Below are positions 53,501-61,423 of a stretch of DNA of 64,000 bases, one piece after another. This DNA is from Mytilus edulis. Lineage: Eukaryota; Mollusca; Bivalvia; Mytilida; Mytilidae. The DNA is taken from positions 72,879,176 through 72,943,175 of the forward strand of contig NC_092355.1 in the NCBI RefSeq assembly GCF_963676685.1. Reading direction: 5' to 3'. The translations under genes were made by a program, and so were the position numbers. The first letter of the stretch is position 1, and each line of letters begins with the position of its first letter. The notes under the pieces were generated by a model that searched no databases, was not told the origin of the DNA, and saw only the letters and a program-made list of their open reading frames with translations.

Positions 53501-56500
53501 GAAGATTTTAATGCACTTCTGAGGTAATTCACTTAAAGATGTTTATCATGCTTATAGAAAATAATTAATGACTTCTTGGTACTAGCCTTTGCTTCTGCTT
53601 TTGTAACGTAGTAAATCTTTCTTTCCACTCAGCTATCTGTTCTATATAATCTGTAATGAGAAAGTATTGACACATATATCTATTGTAACGTAGTAAATCT
53701 TTCTTTCCAGTCGGCTATCTGTTCTATATAATCTGTAATGAGAAAGTATTGACACATATATCTATTGTAAAGTAGTAAATCTTTCTTTCCACTCAGCTAT
53801 CTGTTCTATATAATCTGTAATGAGAAAGTATTGACACATATATCTATTGTAACGTAGTAAATCTTTCTTTCCAGTCGGCTATCTGTTCTATATAATCTGT
53901 AATGAGAAAGTATTGACACATATATCTATTGTAAAGTAGTAAATCTTTCTTTCCACTCAGCTATCTGTTCTATATAATCTGTAATGAGAAAGTATTGACA
54001 CATATATCTATTGTAAAGTAGTAAATCTTTCTTTCCACTCAGCTATCTGTTCTATATAATCTGTAATGAGAAAGTATTGACACATATATCTATTGTAAAG
54101 TAGTAAATCTTTCTTTCCAGTCGGCTATCTGTTCTATATAATCTGTAATGAGAAAGTATTGACACATATATCTATTGTAACGTGGTAAATCTTTCTTTCC
54201 ACTCGGCTATCTGTTCTATGTAATCTGTGATGAGAAAGTATTGACACATATATCTATTGTCAGGTATTTCATATATCATGAAAAGGTACACACATGTTGT
54301 AATCATGATTAAGTACATGTATATATATTGCAAATCACGATTAGCTCTTCCGATATTGTAATCTTGATCAGATACATTTATATTGTAAATCATGATTAAT
54401 TTACTTACATGTTTATTGTAAATCATGATTAGGTACACGTTTATTGTAAATCATGATAAGGTGTTTTATTAATCAATAAAAGGTGCATGTAGCGGTATAT
54501 TGAAAATATTGATCTGACAAAACACGAGGACAATGAAAGGTTTTTAAAACAGAAGGAGCATTTTTAAATCTTTGGATAAAGCAAATTGTAATGCATTTTC
54601 TATAGCCAACCACACTGTATGGATTTTTCTCATGGTTGAAGGCTGTATGGTTGCCTATAATTGCTTTCTTCCACTTCATTTGAACTTCGGTGGATAGTTG
54701 TCTGACTGGCAATCATACCACGTCTCCTTATTTTTATATTAGTTACCAAGTTACAATGAAAATACTGTAGGCCAATTAAAATTAATTGATAGATTTTCAT
54801 CCCCGCCCGCCCCTCTGAAATCGTCCCGCCCTGTTTTTATTTATTTATAGAAAATTAGAATTTCCGGATTTTGTTCAGTTCCATTACCGGTAACCGTCGA
54901 TAAAAAATTGAACGATTTTGAGTTCGTCATGTTCATAAGAACAAAATTTTCCCGATTTTTTTTTTTTTTTTTTATTGATTTTTCCACTGTTACTGTATGA
55001 TTAGAAAACAAGAGTAAATTTTTAATTGATTTTGGATGAAAATCTACCAATTAATTTTAGTTGGTAAATTTTTGAAAAAAAAAGGGGCGGGTGGGAGGAT
55101 TTTATTTTTAAAATTTTATTTCATATGAAACCCTTGTCACGAGTTCTTCATACCGCGGGGTATATGCTAGTGCAAAACCAGCTTGTCTAATGTTTATACA
55201 GGCTGTATAAGGAATCCTACACTATTTTTTAAACTTTAAAATAAAAATCCCTGATTGACAACCACTGTTATACATGTAATTGCCGCTTTAGAAACCTATT
55301 TATAGTATACATCAAAAAGAAGAGAAATGCTCTCTTTAGTTGGACTATACCTACACCAAATTTATTTTGCTTTCTAAGCAATGATTTGTAGTCCCCATAA
55401 AACCAATAAAATGTATTGGTACAATTGTATGCAACACAAGTATTATGAGTGCAGAATAAAATGTAAACTCAGTGTTGAAAGTAATTAATATGATGCAAAA
55501 CATGACCTTCAAAAAGTAGTAGTTGTTTAATGACTAAATTGAGGGTATTAGGACAGTTACAGTGGGTGTTTGCTGTTTGTCAACAAAAGCAACAGCCATG
55601 GGTAAATATAAGGGCTTGTTATAATTAAAATCAGTGGCGTGTTTGTCGACTTTTTTCTCAATATAAGGTCATAAATCAAACAAGTTCGTGCTTGTGTCAA
55701 TTTCTTTAATCATGTCATGTGTTTTGTACCAATTTGTTCTACGATTCTTGCGCTCTGGGTATCATTCACAGTCCAAATTTCCTGACACAAAGTCATTGTG
55801 TAAATAATAAATAAAGAAGAAAACACAGTTTTCGATTCACTTCTGACTACCGCAGTTTGCGTTCAATGACAAGGCGTTTTACTCGTAACTGGAATATTTC
55901 ATGTCCTTCTCGTTATCAATCTCTACTCTCGATAAATGATATTGTCCTCATAGAGGAGCAGAATGTGTCGACTTAATCATTTTCGTTAGATTACTCGAAG
56001 AAATACAAAAACGAATTTTGAAACAGGAAGTTTTGAATGAAACGAAATTATCGATGGTTCCCGGTAACGGACATGAACAAAATCCGGAAATCGTATTTTT
56101 GTTAAATAAAAAAAATCGGGGCGGGACGATTTCAGAGGGGCGGGCGGGGATGAAAATCTAGCAAATAATTTTAATTGGCCTTATAGTATCAAATTTAAAA
56201 TTATATCATTACATTTCCATGGTGCTAAAAGGCCCTGCAAAATATTATTTTATTTGGCCTTAAACATGTTAAAACAAACCAAACTATTCATTTAATTTAC
56301 ATGTATCAAATGATACATTTCTTGGCATATATGTTTGAGACAAGGGTTTGGCTATAACGAATTCAATTGATACATTTAAAAAAAAGACTAGTATATGTTA
56401 AACTGAAATGTACTAGCATTGTCAGTCAGGGGTACTACTTGTACAAGTAATTTTCATTTACTTAAGAAGTACGGTAATATTAATATACCTTTATTAGTAA

Positions 56501-57586
56501 ATTTGTATGATACTTATACAAGTGAATTTTATTTACTTGTATAGGTAAAAAAAAAGAATTGGCTTAGTTATGTCCTTTAACCTTATATTAGACATTCAGA
56601 TTTTTTTAATTATACATGTATATAAGTAAAAAAGTCATCCTATCTGCTTTTCTTGAATTCTTAGGATTTCTTTGCTCTGATAGAATTTTAAATTGTCTGC
56701 CCCTTGCAGATGTCTTTACTTATCATTTAAGTGTTATTTCATGGACAATGAAAATCCCATTTGTCTGTTTTCTTTACAACACTGCTCATTTACAAGCCAC
56801 CAAGGAGCATTTTTTGAAAGCCTTGTGAAAATACTTTGCACAATCAGTTCCTTTGTTGAATTAATGAGATGAAACATTGAACTCTAATAAAAAATGACGA
56901 GCTAACCTGGGAAATAATCGTTAAAGGCATGTTTTTACATCTCAAAACTTGTGAATTGTTGTGGGATTGTAAAAAAAAAATCACTTATACAAGTGATTTT
57001 TTTAGAAAATTAAGGGGAGATAATTCAAAAATTATAATTAAGATTACTTGTACAAGTAGTACCCCTGACTGCTTGTATAGGTTTGCTTATGTTGAAGAGT
57101 GTACAGTGACCTACAGTTGTTAATTTTGTGTCATTGGGTCTCTTGTGGAGAGTTGTCCCATTGGCAATTATACCACATCTTCTTATTTTACAGCAATATA
57201 GATATATATCATTATATAGTGCAGCTGTGCCATTTGTGCAGTCAAATTGCATTGACCGTTTATTCATATGTAATATACAGTCACTGACTATGTACAGTGT
57301 TCTCCCCAGGGCCTTTTAGCATCATGATTCATAGTAATGTGATGCTATAATCCTAAATGTGATGCTATCTAAAGTGGTTTTCTTATAGATTATGTTCATG
57401 GATGTGATGCTATAATTTTTAGAAACAAGATGATGTTTCAATTTCACCTGTTTACCAGGATGCTAAATGAAATATTTAGGGAGAACACTGAATTAATTGA
57501 GCTTTAATCTTACCTCGACTTTTTCTGTTGTGAAAATTCAATGCCTCTATAATGATGCCCTTAAATGTCTTATCTTCTGCTGCCAT
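38413..57586 (-). CDS. RBBP8: CtIP/RBBP8/Sae2 DNA-end-resection factor, eleven coding exons
   Basis: Exons (transcript order) 57514-57586, 53608-53650, 50516-50620, 49451-49566, 47333-47387, 45723-45942, 43314-45003, 42612-42675, 41753-41858, 38837-38984 and 38413-38525 sum to 2,733 nt, i.e. 910 aa plus stop (human CtIP is 897 aa). All join in phase with GT..AG. Evidence: an N-terminal coiled coil of matching length up to a DRC Zn-hook-like motif; in the large exon LRQSTLSQAFMNS, like the conserved vertebrate NKFRQ..L motif; and the Sae2-type C-terminus (RRKLKAFWCQECAD, CSRHRAKHAPPSTPEHFW, CEERGYI). The large middle exon is Ser/Asp/Glu-rich and presumably disordered. CtIP stimulates MRE11-RAD50-NBS1 endonuclease to start resection at double-strand breaks. 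Confidence 0.93.
38837..38984 (-). CDS. RBBP8: CtIP exon 10 (Sae2 domain core)
   Basis: Acceptor tttag, donor gtaaat. Encodes MQDCSRHRAKHAPPSTPEHF and WSVGFMDTPECEER, the most conserved block of the family (DNA-binding RHR motif, CxxR..C zinc-type residues). Confidence 0.95.
39447..39487 (-). ncRNA. Hammerhead ribozyme A (inverted arm)
   Basis: Minus strand: stem I GCCT, core CTGATGA, one unpaired A, stem II GGTCC-TTTAT-GGACC, GAAA, loopless stem III ACC/GGT, cleavage after GTC (C at 39451), stem I partner AGGC. Same sequence as copies B and C. Confidence 0.85.
39531..39667. repeat. 16-bp minisatellite of the ribozyme element, arm A
   Basis: About eight units of 'accggcggttgagtta' with a few substitutions. 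The inverse array is at 40132-40268. Confidence 0.9.
40132..40268. repeat. 16-bp minisatellite, arm B
   Basis: Complement of arm A, unit 'taactcaaccgccggt'. Same order of variant units as arm A, so the two arms were copied as a block. Confidence 0.9.
40311..40351 (+). ncRNA. Hammerhead ribozyme B
   Basis: GCCT 40311-40314; CTGATGA 40315-40321; bulged A 40322; stem II 40323-40337; GAAA 40338-40341; stem III ACC/GGT 40341-40346; cleavage after C40347; AGGC 40348-40351 pairs back to GCCT. The consensus core is complete. The extra A before stem II is unusual but present in all three copies. Confidence 0.87.
40713..40760. repeat. C12-14/G12-14 hairpin
   Basis: A C-run followed by 'taaaccaaa', a short loop, 'tttggttta' and a G-run: a near-perfect palindrome of about 21-base-pair stem. 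It lies between ribozymes B and C, so it would be part of any released RNA. Confidence 0.85.
41288..41424. repeat. 16-bp minisatellite, copy C
   Basis: Direct copy of 40132-40268 with two units changed from 'actcaacc' to 'acgcaacc'. Confidence 0.9.
41467..41507 (+). ncRNA. Hammerhead ribozyme C
   Basis: Identical core to ribozyme B: GCCT 41467-41470, CTGATGA 41471-41477, stem II 41479-41493, GAAA 41494-41497, cleavage after C41503, AGGC 41504-41507. The cleavage sites of B and C are 1,156 bases apart in the same orientation. Confidence 0.87.
41753..41858 (-). CDS. RBBP8: CtIP exon 9
   Basis: Acceptor atcacag, donor gtatgt. Encodes RPKTTTEPDYAYVDVVRGKD, then DRRKLKAFWCQECAD, aligning with the human ...EVVRKKEERRKL..C.. 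start of the C-terminal domain. Confidence 0.93.
42013..42240. repeat. F2 repeat fragments in CtIP intron 8
   Basis: Forward 'gatgtggtatgattgcaaat', then a reverse-type fragment 'ttcataccacatatcc'. Non-coding. Confidence 0.6.
42612..42675 (-). CDS. RBBP8: CtIP exon 8
   Basis: Acceptor gtcacag, donor gtatgt. Encodes acidic DTEDLETEEPQINKQMEDSF, then D and the first two bases of Val. The phase-2 donor GTATGT was chosen over GTGTAT three bases earlier because only it keeps the exon 9 frame. Confidence 0.85.
43314..45003 (-). CDS. RBBP8: CtIP exon 7 (large central exon)
   Basis: 1,690 nt between acceptor attatag and donor gtaaac; 563 codons plus one base. Low-complexity, Ser/Asp/Glu/Lys-rich with many SP/SQ/TP sites (for example SSPDLD, QHDSPLK, EKSPDINS, EDSQAIP), as expected of the ATM/CDK-regulated middle of CtIP. 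Contains LRQSTLSQAFMNSTKQDTDL and AIEQSLQEST. The long antisense frames on the plus strand are shadows. Confidence 0.92.
45245..45500 (-). repeat. F3 repeat (reverse) in CtIP intron 6
   Basis: Complement of the F3 copies: 'gagatcacccctagtttttg', 'tagttttttatgttgtgtc', 'attgtttgtctgtttgtc'. Two plus-strand frames here are repeat-derived. A one-ended copy of the MITE at 38053-38237 abuts it at 45487-45575. Confidence 0.7.
45723..45942 (-). CDS. RBBP8: CtIP exon 6
   Basis: Acceptor cctcatag, donor gtattt. Encodes NGNLNIALSSPDSTSKYTPH through LRLPRNKKRSRYSE, Ser/Lys-rich. It ends in phase 0, matching exon 7. Confidence 0.88.
46717..46891. mobile_element. One-ended relative of the TIR element at 30136
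   Basis: 'cagctgattgcattgagtgt', 'gtaatatctttgg' and 'agctagcttgctagctgaac' match the left end of the 30136-30859 element. The opposite TIR is absent, so it is a decayed fragment in CtIP intron 5. Confidence 0.7.
47333..47387 (-). CDS. RBBP8: CtIP exon 5
   Basis: Acceptor tttcag, donor gtaagt. 55 nt encoding ENRIKELERRKQSNTNGQ and part of Leu; end of the N-terminal helical region. It is a small exon, but phase fits on both sides. Confidence 0.82.
47400..49440. other. CtIP intron 4
   Basis: No gene seen. The block at about 48515-48650 ('agggcatctaattcacatga', 'aaacaaaatcttcttgtctg') is repeated in the same orientation at about 51920-52045, a diverged direct repeat. Confidence 0.5.
49451..49566 (-). 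CDS. RBBP8: CtIP exon 4 (DRC motif)
   Basis: Acceptor attttag, donor gtaaaa. Encodes DQRNDRCTACSSFQHTIQTL and KDVYENTLTQKDN. The DRCxxC block corresponds to the human LCDRC zinc-binding tetramerisation/dimerisation region. Confidence 0.88.
49999..50160. repeat. 22-bp minisatellite in CtIP intron 3
   Basis: About six units of 'acgatggcgcaagacaattt' plus a,a, with decayed units, ending in an inverted piece 'gcgccatcgttaaa'. The interior frame is an artefact. Confidence 0.8.
50468..50515 (-). repeat. 48-bp duplication of the end of CtIP exon 3 with its donor
   Basis: Downstream of exon 3 in transcript direction, 31 bases of exon sequence ('aagtagatagtttaaggcag' and on) recur, differing by one base, with the same following donor gtgattg. 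The copy is preceded by 'tttacttag', a plausible acceptor. It could act as a 31-nt microexon or as an alternative donor, and either would change the frame. Confidence 0.85.
50516..50620 (-). CDS. RBBP8: CtIP exon 3
   Basis: Acceptor ttttctag, donor gtgatt. 105 nt encoding YQEEYRNIKREVETYTQENN and KLKGEVDSLRQVLN, a clear coiled coil. Confidence 0.88.
50672..50745 (+). repeat. F1 repeat fragment
   Basis: 'taaaatcgagaatggaaatg', 'gggaatgtgtcaaagagaca', 'gaccatagagcaga'. In CtIP intron 2. Confidence 0.75.
50963..52487. mobile_element. TIR element with GTTTGCCCAAAC termini
   Basis: Left 'cagtttgcccaaacccgacc' and right 'tcgcgtttgggcaaacata' are inverted, and the outer flanks 'ggccacaattaaaaa' and 'tttttattttggcc' also pair. 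About 1.5 kb, AT-rich, with no transposase frame. The termini are imperfect, so it is old. Confidence 0.6.
53603..54258 (-). repeat. RBBP8: Eight tandem 82-bp copies of CtIP exon 2 with its splice sites
   Basis: Units start at 53603, 53685, 53767, 53849, 53931, 54013, 54095 and 54177, exactly 82 bases apart. On the minus strand each has an acceptor (tctcattacag), a 43-nt exon encoding DYIEQIA(E/D)WKERFTT, and the donor position. Units 1, 2, 4 and 8 (counting from 53603) read AC|GTTAC with a usable GT; units 3, 5, 6 and 7 read AC|TTTAC and lack it. Units 2, 4 and 7 encode Asp where the others encode Glu. One copy per transcript keeps the frame; two would shift it. Confidence 0.93.
53608..53650 (-). 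CDS. RBBP8: CtIP exon 2 (representative copy)
   Basis: The copy nearest exon 3. 43 nt, phase 1 in and phase 2 out, joining the SR of exon 1 to the YQEEY of exon 3. The resulting N-terminal length to the DRC motif (74 residues) matches human CtIP (73), supporting inclusion of exactly one copy. The donor GTTACA is weak. Which of the four GT-bearing copies is used cannot be decided from sequence. Confidence 0.75.
54260..54465. repeat. Tandem repeat of about 28-30 bp
   Basis: Units such as 'attgtaaatcatgattaggt' followed by 'acacgttt', five to six copies decaying toward 54260. It adjoins the 82-bp array. Confidence 0.75.
54600..54725 (-). repeat. F2 repeat fragment (reverse)
   Basis: 'tatagccaaccacactgtat', 'cggtggatagttgtctgact', 'ggcaatcataccacgtctcc'. 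Confidence 0.7.
54770..56180. mobile_element. 1.4-kb element with about 135-bp TIRs
   Basis: Left arm 'ggccaattaaaattaattga', 'catccccgcccgcccctctg', 'tttccggattttgttcag' (54770-54905). The right arm is the complement ('aacaaaatccggaaatc', 'cagaggggcgggcgggga', 'ttttaattggcc', about 56048-56180). No coding frame, so non-autonomous. Located in CtIP intron 1. No clear target duplication. Confidence 0.8.
56423..57071. mobile_element. MITE with CAGTCAGGGGTACTACTTGT termini
   Basis: About 30-bp TIRs: 'cagtcaggggtactacttgt' plus 'acaagtaat' at the left, the exact complement at the right ending at 57071. The interior repeats palindromic 'acttgtacaagt' text. 649 bp. A related left end starts at 63683. 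The internal 70-aa frame is not convincing. Confidence 0.82.
57125..57185 (-). repeat. F2 repeat fragment (reverse)
   Basis: 'gtggagagttgtcccattgg' followed by 'attataccacatcttctt'. Confidence 0.65.
57295..57490. mobile_element. hAT-like MITE, CAGTGTTCTCCC termini
   Basis: Starts 'cagtgttctcccc' and ends 'agggagaacactg'; 196 bp. CAGTGTTCTCCC is a terminal sequence I associate with hAT-superfamily elements. No 8-bp target duplication was matched. It ends 24 bases before CtIP coding exon 1 in genomic order. Confidence 0.7.
57514..57586 (-). CDS. RBBP8: CtIP exon 1 (start codon)
   Basis: ATG at 57586. Encodes MAAEDKTFKGIIIEALNFHN RKSR with one extra base, then donor gtaaga. 'ctatttatag|g' just upstream resembles an acceptor, so a non-coding exon may precede it. 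Confidence 0.82.
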
Positions 57587-57599
57587 CCTATAAATAGAA

Positions 57600-58660
57600 C
57601 TAAGATTTTAAAAAATTAGTCATAATTATTTTTTCCTCAAAAATTTATGTACAAAATGTATATAAAACATCTGAATAATAGTCAAAGATCTTTCCCATGA
57701 GGGCACTGCATCGTTACGAAACTTGATACATTTTGATAGCACGATATATATATAGAATATACACATTGTGTTTCCATGATCAATTTGAATGCAGAAGGAA
57801 TATTAATCATTGCAGACTACAAAGAGAACAGCAGAAAGCAGATTTATACCTTGTCCACTCTGCCCACCCATAGGAGTGGGCATGCAATTTCTTTTGTTTA
57901 ATCAAAAGACTTGCAAGTATAATCAATTGAAAAAAGAAGATAAGCATTTGTAATCAATATTTTTACAAAACAGAGATTATAGTGGAGTGGACACGGGTGG
58001 GCAGTTCACGGTGGGCTGGTGGAAAAAGCAAAATCCACCCGGGCTGTTGTGTACCAGTAAATATTTTATCGCTTTCAAACTTCTAAAATCTAACTTATAC
58101 TTTTTTTTTAAATAACTGGCCACTCAATTTTAAGCTAAAAACAATACAGGTTAATAGGGCTATCAAATACACTTTAAAAGAAAGAAAACAACATGAAATG
58201 TTTTGTTCATGTTGTTGTAATCATTTTATTCCAGAAAATAAACCAACATTTGTATTAATAAAAAATCATTGTTGCCACCCTATGAAATGTCCATTTGAAA
58301 ATTGTAAGTGATCAGGAAAAGAAGACATATCTTTTTGTTTTTTAATAGACTGAGATTTCTTTTAAAGTCATGAAAGTGTAGGCTTCAAAATTTTGTCTAT
58401 TCTAGATTTTTAATTAAGACCGACAAAATAGCAAAACTTAATATAAATAGCTGTTTTGTCCTAGCCGGCAGAATAGCGCTTGTAAATGAAGAAAGGCTAG
58501 TATTTTGCAGCAGTCCGTAAAAAATGGTATATGGAAAAAAATGAATATTTATATGTATCTTTTTTGGTTGAAATGTGTCTAAAAGTATAATCATGGTTTT
58601 TGCAGGTTCTACTGTCTGATGGTATGAGAATATAGCTACGATTTGATGTACTATTTTGTA
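57600..58660. other. Upstream region of CtIP, nothing firm
   Basis: AT-rich. 'gagtgggcatgc' and 'cgggtgggcag' words near 57870-58030 are loosely inverted. No gene recognised. Confidence 0.4.
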
Positions 58661-58668
58661 GAACATTA

Positions 58669-58860
58669 TTAAATTGTGCGTGTTCTTCTTTCCTGTAGAG
58701 TTGGCCAGTTTAGGGTGTTTATCATATCTGTCAGGCTACTGATGTTATGGTATCTGTTACAGACATATCTGGCAGCTCGCCTTTGTACCATCTTGATTTT
58801 GGAGGTTTGTTCAACTGTGTGAGGGTCCCATACTGAACATGCAATTATAGCCACTGTCAA
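58669..58860 (-). pseudogene. LINE reverse-transcriptase C-terminal fragment
   Basis: 63-aa frame with CSVWDPHT, KMVQRRAARYVCNRYHN and LNWPTLQERR, a signature found after the reverse transcriptase domain in CR1/jockey/RTE-like ORF2 proteins. Differs from the full LINE at 19.4-24.4 kb, so it is another lineage. Truncated on both sides. Confidence 0.85.
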
Positions 58861-58959
58861 ATTTTTATTGTCAGGCCTTCCTGCATGCTCATTTTACCCT
58901 GTACCAGATTACTGGCTTAAGATTCTTATCCAGATACTTGAATGGTAATCTAAAGAGAT

Positions 58960-59215
58960 GTAAGTAAGTAAGTAAGTAAATTTTATTTAGAGTCGGCATA
59001 TATATACATATTAAATAACAGATAAAACATGAGCTCTGGTGAGCTCTTTAACCGACTATCACATAACAAATCATGCAGCATCATGCAAATACTACCAAAT
59101 AAAAATGAAAAAACATGCAATATAATGAAAGCAAATCTATTTGATTTGTGAGCCTCCAGAGTCAAAGTTCATGTGGCAAGCGCCTCTATGTGCATTGAAA
59201 CGGGGGAATCAGCAA
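58960..59215 (-). mobile_element. 3' end of another LINE with TTAC-type tail
   Basis: 'gtaagtaagtaagtaaa' followed by 'ttttatttagagtcggca' mirrors the junction at 19.38 kb (pentamer tail, then 'attttatttaagtctc'). I read it as the tail and 3' UTR of a minus-strand LINE truncated before its ORF. Confidence 0.6.
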
Positions 59216-59322
59216 ATCACTTGAAGATCATAAAATATAACAGACTAAAAGCATAAAAACAATAAATAAATGGGATTGTATAGAAAAATACTTTAGCCGT
59301 TTAGGTCAGAGAAAAAAATATG

Positions 59323-60094
59323 AATCCGGGTCCGTTCGCGCCCATTCACGTTCGTACCCTATCACGTTCGTCCCCTTTCACTTTCGCACCCTACACGTTC
59401 GCGCCCAATTTTTATTGGTTTTTGTGTTTAATAACTTTGTAATCAAGTTTTGGCAAGTGTATTCCTATAAGTATATTTGTTGTTATTGTCCTAAATTAAA
59501 GTGAGACAACATGTTTTTTGTGTTGAATAAATCTTAATCTTGTTTTGGTTATTAAAGTGTATTGCTAACTTTTATTTCATTGTTTTAAAATAAAGTGAGA
59601 CTATGACAACGTATTTTTTTGTGTTGAATAAATTTTTAATCATGTTTTGGTTAGAGCATTGCTATGATTTTTTGTTTCATTGTTTCAGATCAAAGGGGCC
59701 AAGCTGTCAAAATCTTTTGTGTTTTTCATTTAAAATCTTCAATGTTTTACTCATACCAAGCTAAATACACCTTATCGCTATTTGTCCGCCATTGCTGGAA
59801 ATCACACAGGTTCCCGTAAAATTTTGACGTCATAAAACAAAATGTCTGACGCCACAATGGAAAAGTGATTGTTGTTGACGTCAAAAGTTCAAGCGGACGG
59901 GTCAGCCGGGAATAGCGATAAGGTGTATACATGCAGTAATTACATCAAATCAATTAAAAACAACAATCTTGATTTTCTAATTATTCAACTGGAATTTTAC
60001 TTAAAACTGGGTGCGAATGGACCTCGGGTGCGAACGTGCGAGGTGCGAACGTGTAGGGTGCGAAAGTGTATTGGGCGCGAACGAACCTGATACC
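59323..60094. mobile_element. Foldback element, copy 1, minisatellite-bearing TIRs
   Basis: Left end 'gaatccgggtccgttcgcgc', right end 'gcgcgaacgaacctgatacc'. The TIRs are arrays of a 15-16-base unit like 'gttcgyrcccywtcac', about 90 bases each. Interior shared with copy 2 ('ttttattggtttttgtgttt', 'gttttactcataccaagcta'). Flanks 'aaaaaata' / 'aaaaaatatt' suggest an 8-9-base target duplication. No coding frame. Confidence 0.82.
59766..59927. mobile_element. 162-bp MITE nested in foldback copy 1
   Basis: TIRs 'tacaccttatcgctatt' and 'aatagcgataaggtgta'. Copy 2 of the host element has the empty site ('gctaaatacatgcagta'), which fits insertion at a TA dinucleotide. Non-coding. Confidence 0.88.
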
Positions 60095-60892
60095 AAAAAA
60101 TATTGTGAAAATGAAATGAAATAAATTTTGCCTAGACTTCAGAAAATTTGTATGAAAATTATGCCCTTTGACGCGTTAAATGAAATCTTTGGTATTTTTT
60201 GTAAACAAATTAAGTGAAACCGTAACAGTTTCAATGATGCCCCTGTTATATTTGCTCATTCACATTTTTTTTTTTTTAATTTTTCAGATTTTGGAAATGG
60301 CGCCGGAAACGCTTTCTGTAAATATTTTACGACCATGCAAACATATTATATTTGGCAAATTATTATGATATCGCACAAATAATTAAAAATATATAAGCTC
60401 AAAGGAACTGATATCTTCTTAATTCTGAAAATTAAACGAATTTTTAGGGTAGCATTCAGATTTACGACAAACAGAAATTGCAAGATTGCCGGAAGTGAAC
60501 GGGTTGCTAATGCTAATCAAATTTTGGAGATTTTTCAGCTGCATTTTCTTCTCGTAGCATCCTTTGTTACAATTGAACTTGATTAAATTAAATCTCCAGG
60601 TAAACAATAGTTTTGAAAAAGTCCAAACATACGTTTGACAGTCACATTTCATCAATTTAAATCAGAATCTAATACCAGGTGTCCCAATCATTTGACACAA
60701 GCAATGCAAGACAGTAAACCTTATGGGAAGTGGCCTAGTTGATGCGTCAGCCTTTTTAGGGATACTTGCAATAGGTCACAGAATCTCAAGCAGATGATAT
60801 GATGAAATCCCAAATTTTAAGCTCCATCAGTTAGAGTGTTTATTTAACCCTCTTGCTGCAAGTTGTTTTTCAAGATTGCATTTTCGTGTGCT
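60095..60892. other. Spacer between foldback copies
   Basis: No recognised gene. 'tttggaaatggcgccggaaa' near 60290 is GC-richer than its surroundings, but no exon was established. Confidence 0.4.
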
Positions 60893-61423
60893 GAATCCTG
60901 GTCTGTTCGCGCCCATTCATGTTCACACCCATTCACGTTTACCCCCGTTTACTTTCGTACGCTACACGTTCGCACCCTACACTTTCGCCCTCAATTTTTA
61001 TTGGTTTTGTGTTTGATAACTTTGTAATCAAGTGTATTCCTATACATGTAAGTATATTTGTTGTCATTGTCTAAATATAGAGTGAGACAACGTTTTTTTT
61101 CTCTGTTGAATAAATCTTAAACATGTTTTGGTAAGTGTATTGCTATAATTTTTGTTTCATTATTTCAGATCAAAGGGGCAAAGCTGTTAAAAACAATTAT
61201 CTTTTGTGTTTTTCATTTAAATTCTTCAATGTTTTACTCATACCAAGCTAAATACATGCAGTATTTACATCAAAGCAATCAGTAAAAACAACAATCATGA
61301 TTTTCTAATTATCATGATTATTCACCTGGAATTTGATTTTTAATTGGGTGCCAACAGACCTTGTGTGCAAGGTGCGAACGTGTAGGGTGCGAAAGTGTAT
61401 TGGGCGCGAACGGACCTCATACC
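60893..61423. mobile_element. Foldback element, copy 2
   Basis: Starts 'gaatcctggtctgttcgcgc' and ends 'gcgcgaacggacctcatacc', with the same minisatellite TIRs and interior as copy 1 but lacking the nested MITE. Flanks 'ttcgtgtgc' and 'ttgtgtgc' suggest a target duplication. Confidence 0.82.

Noticed and set aside
53586-53607. Extended CtIP exon 2 reading on past the GTTAC donor to a GT at about 53585
   Set aside because: It would end in phase 0 and make exon 3 read into a stop; only the AC|GTTAC donor keeps the frame.
53603-54258. Evenly spaced repeats suggesting a CRISPR array
   Set aside because: Whole units repeat with no variable spacers; they are exon copies with splice sites.
57295-57490. 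hAT target-site duplication
   Set aside because: Flanking 8-mers do not match, so only the terminal motif supports the call.
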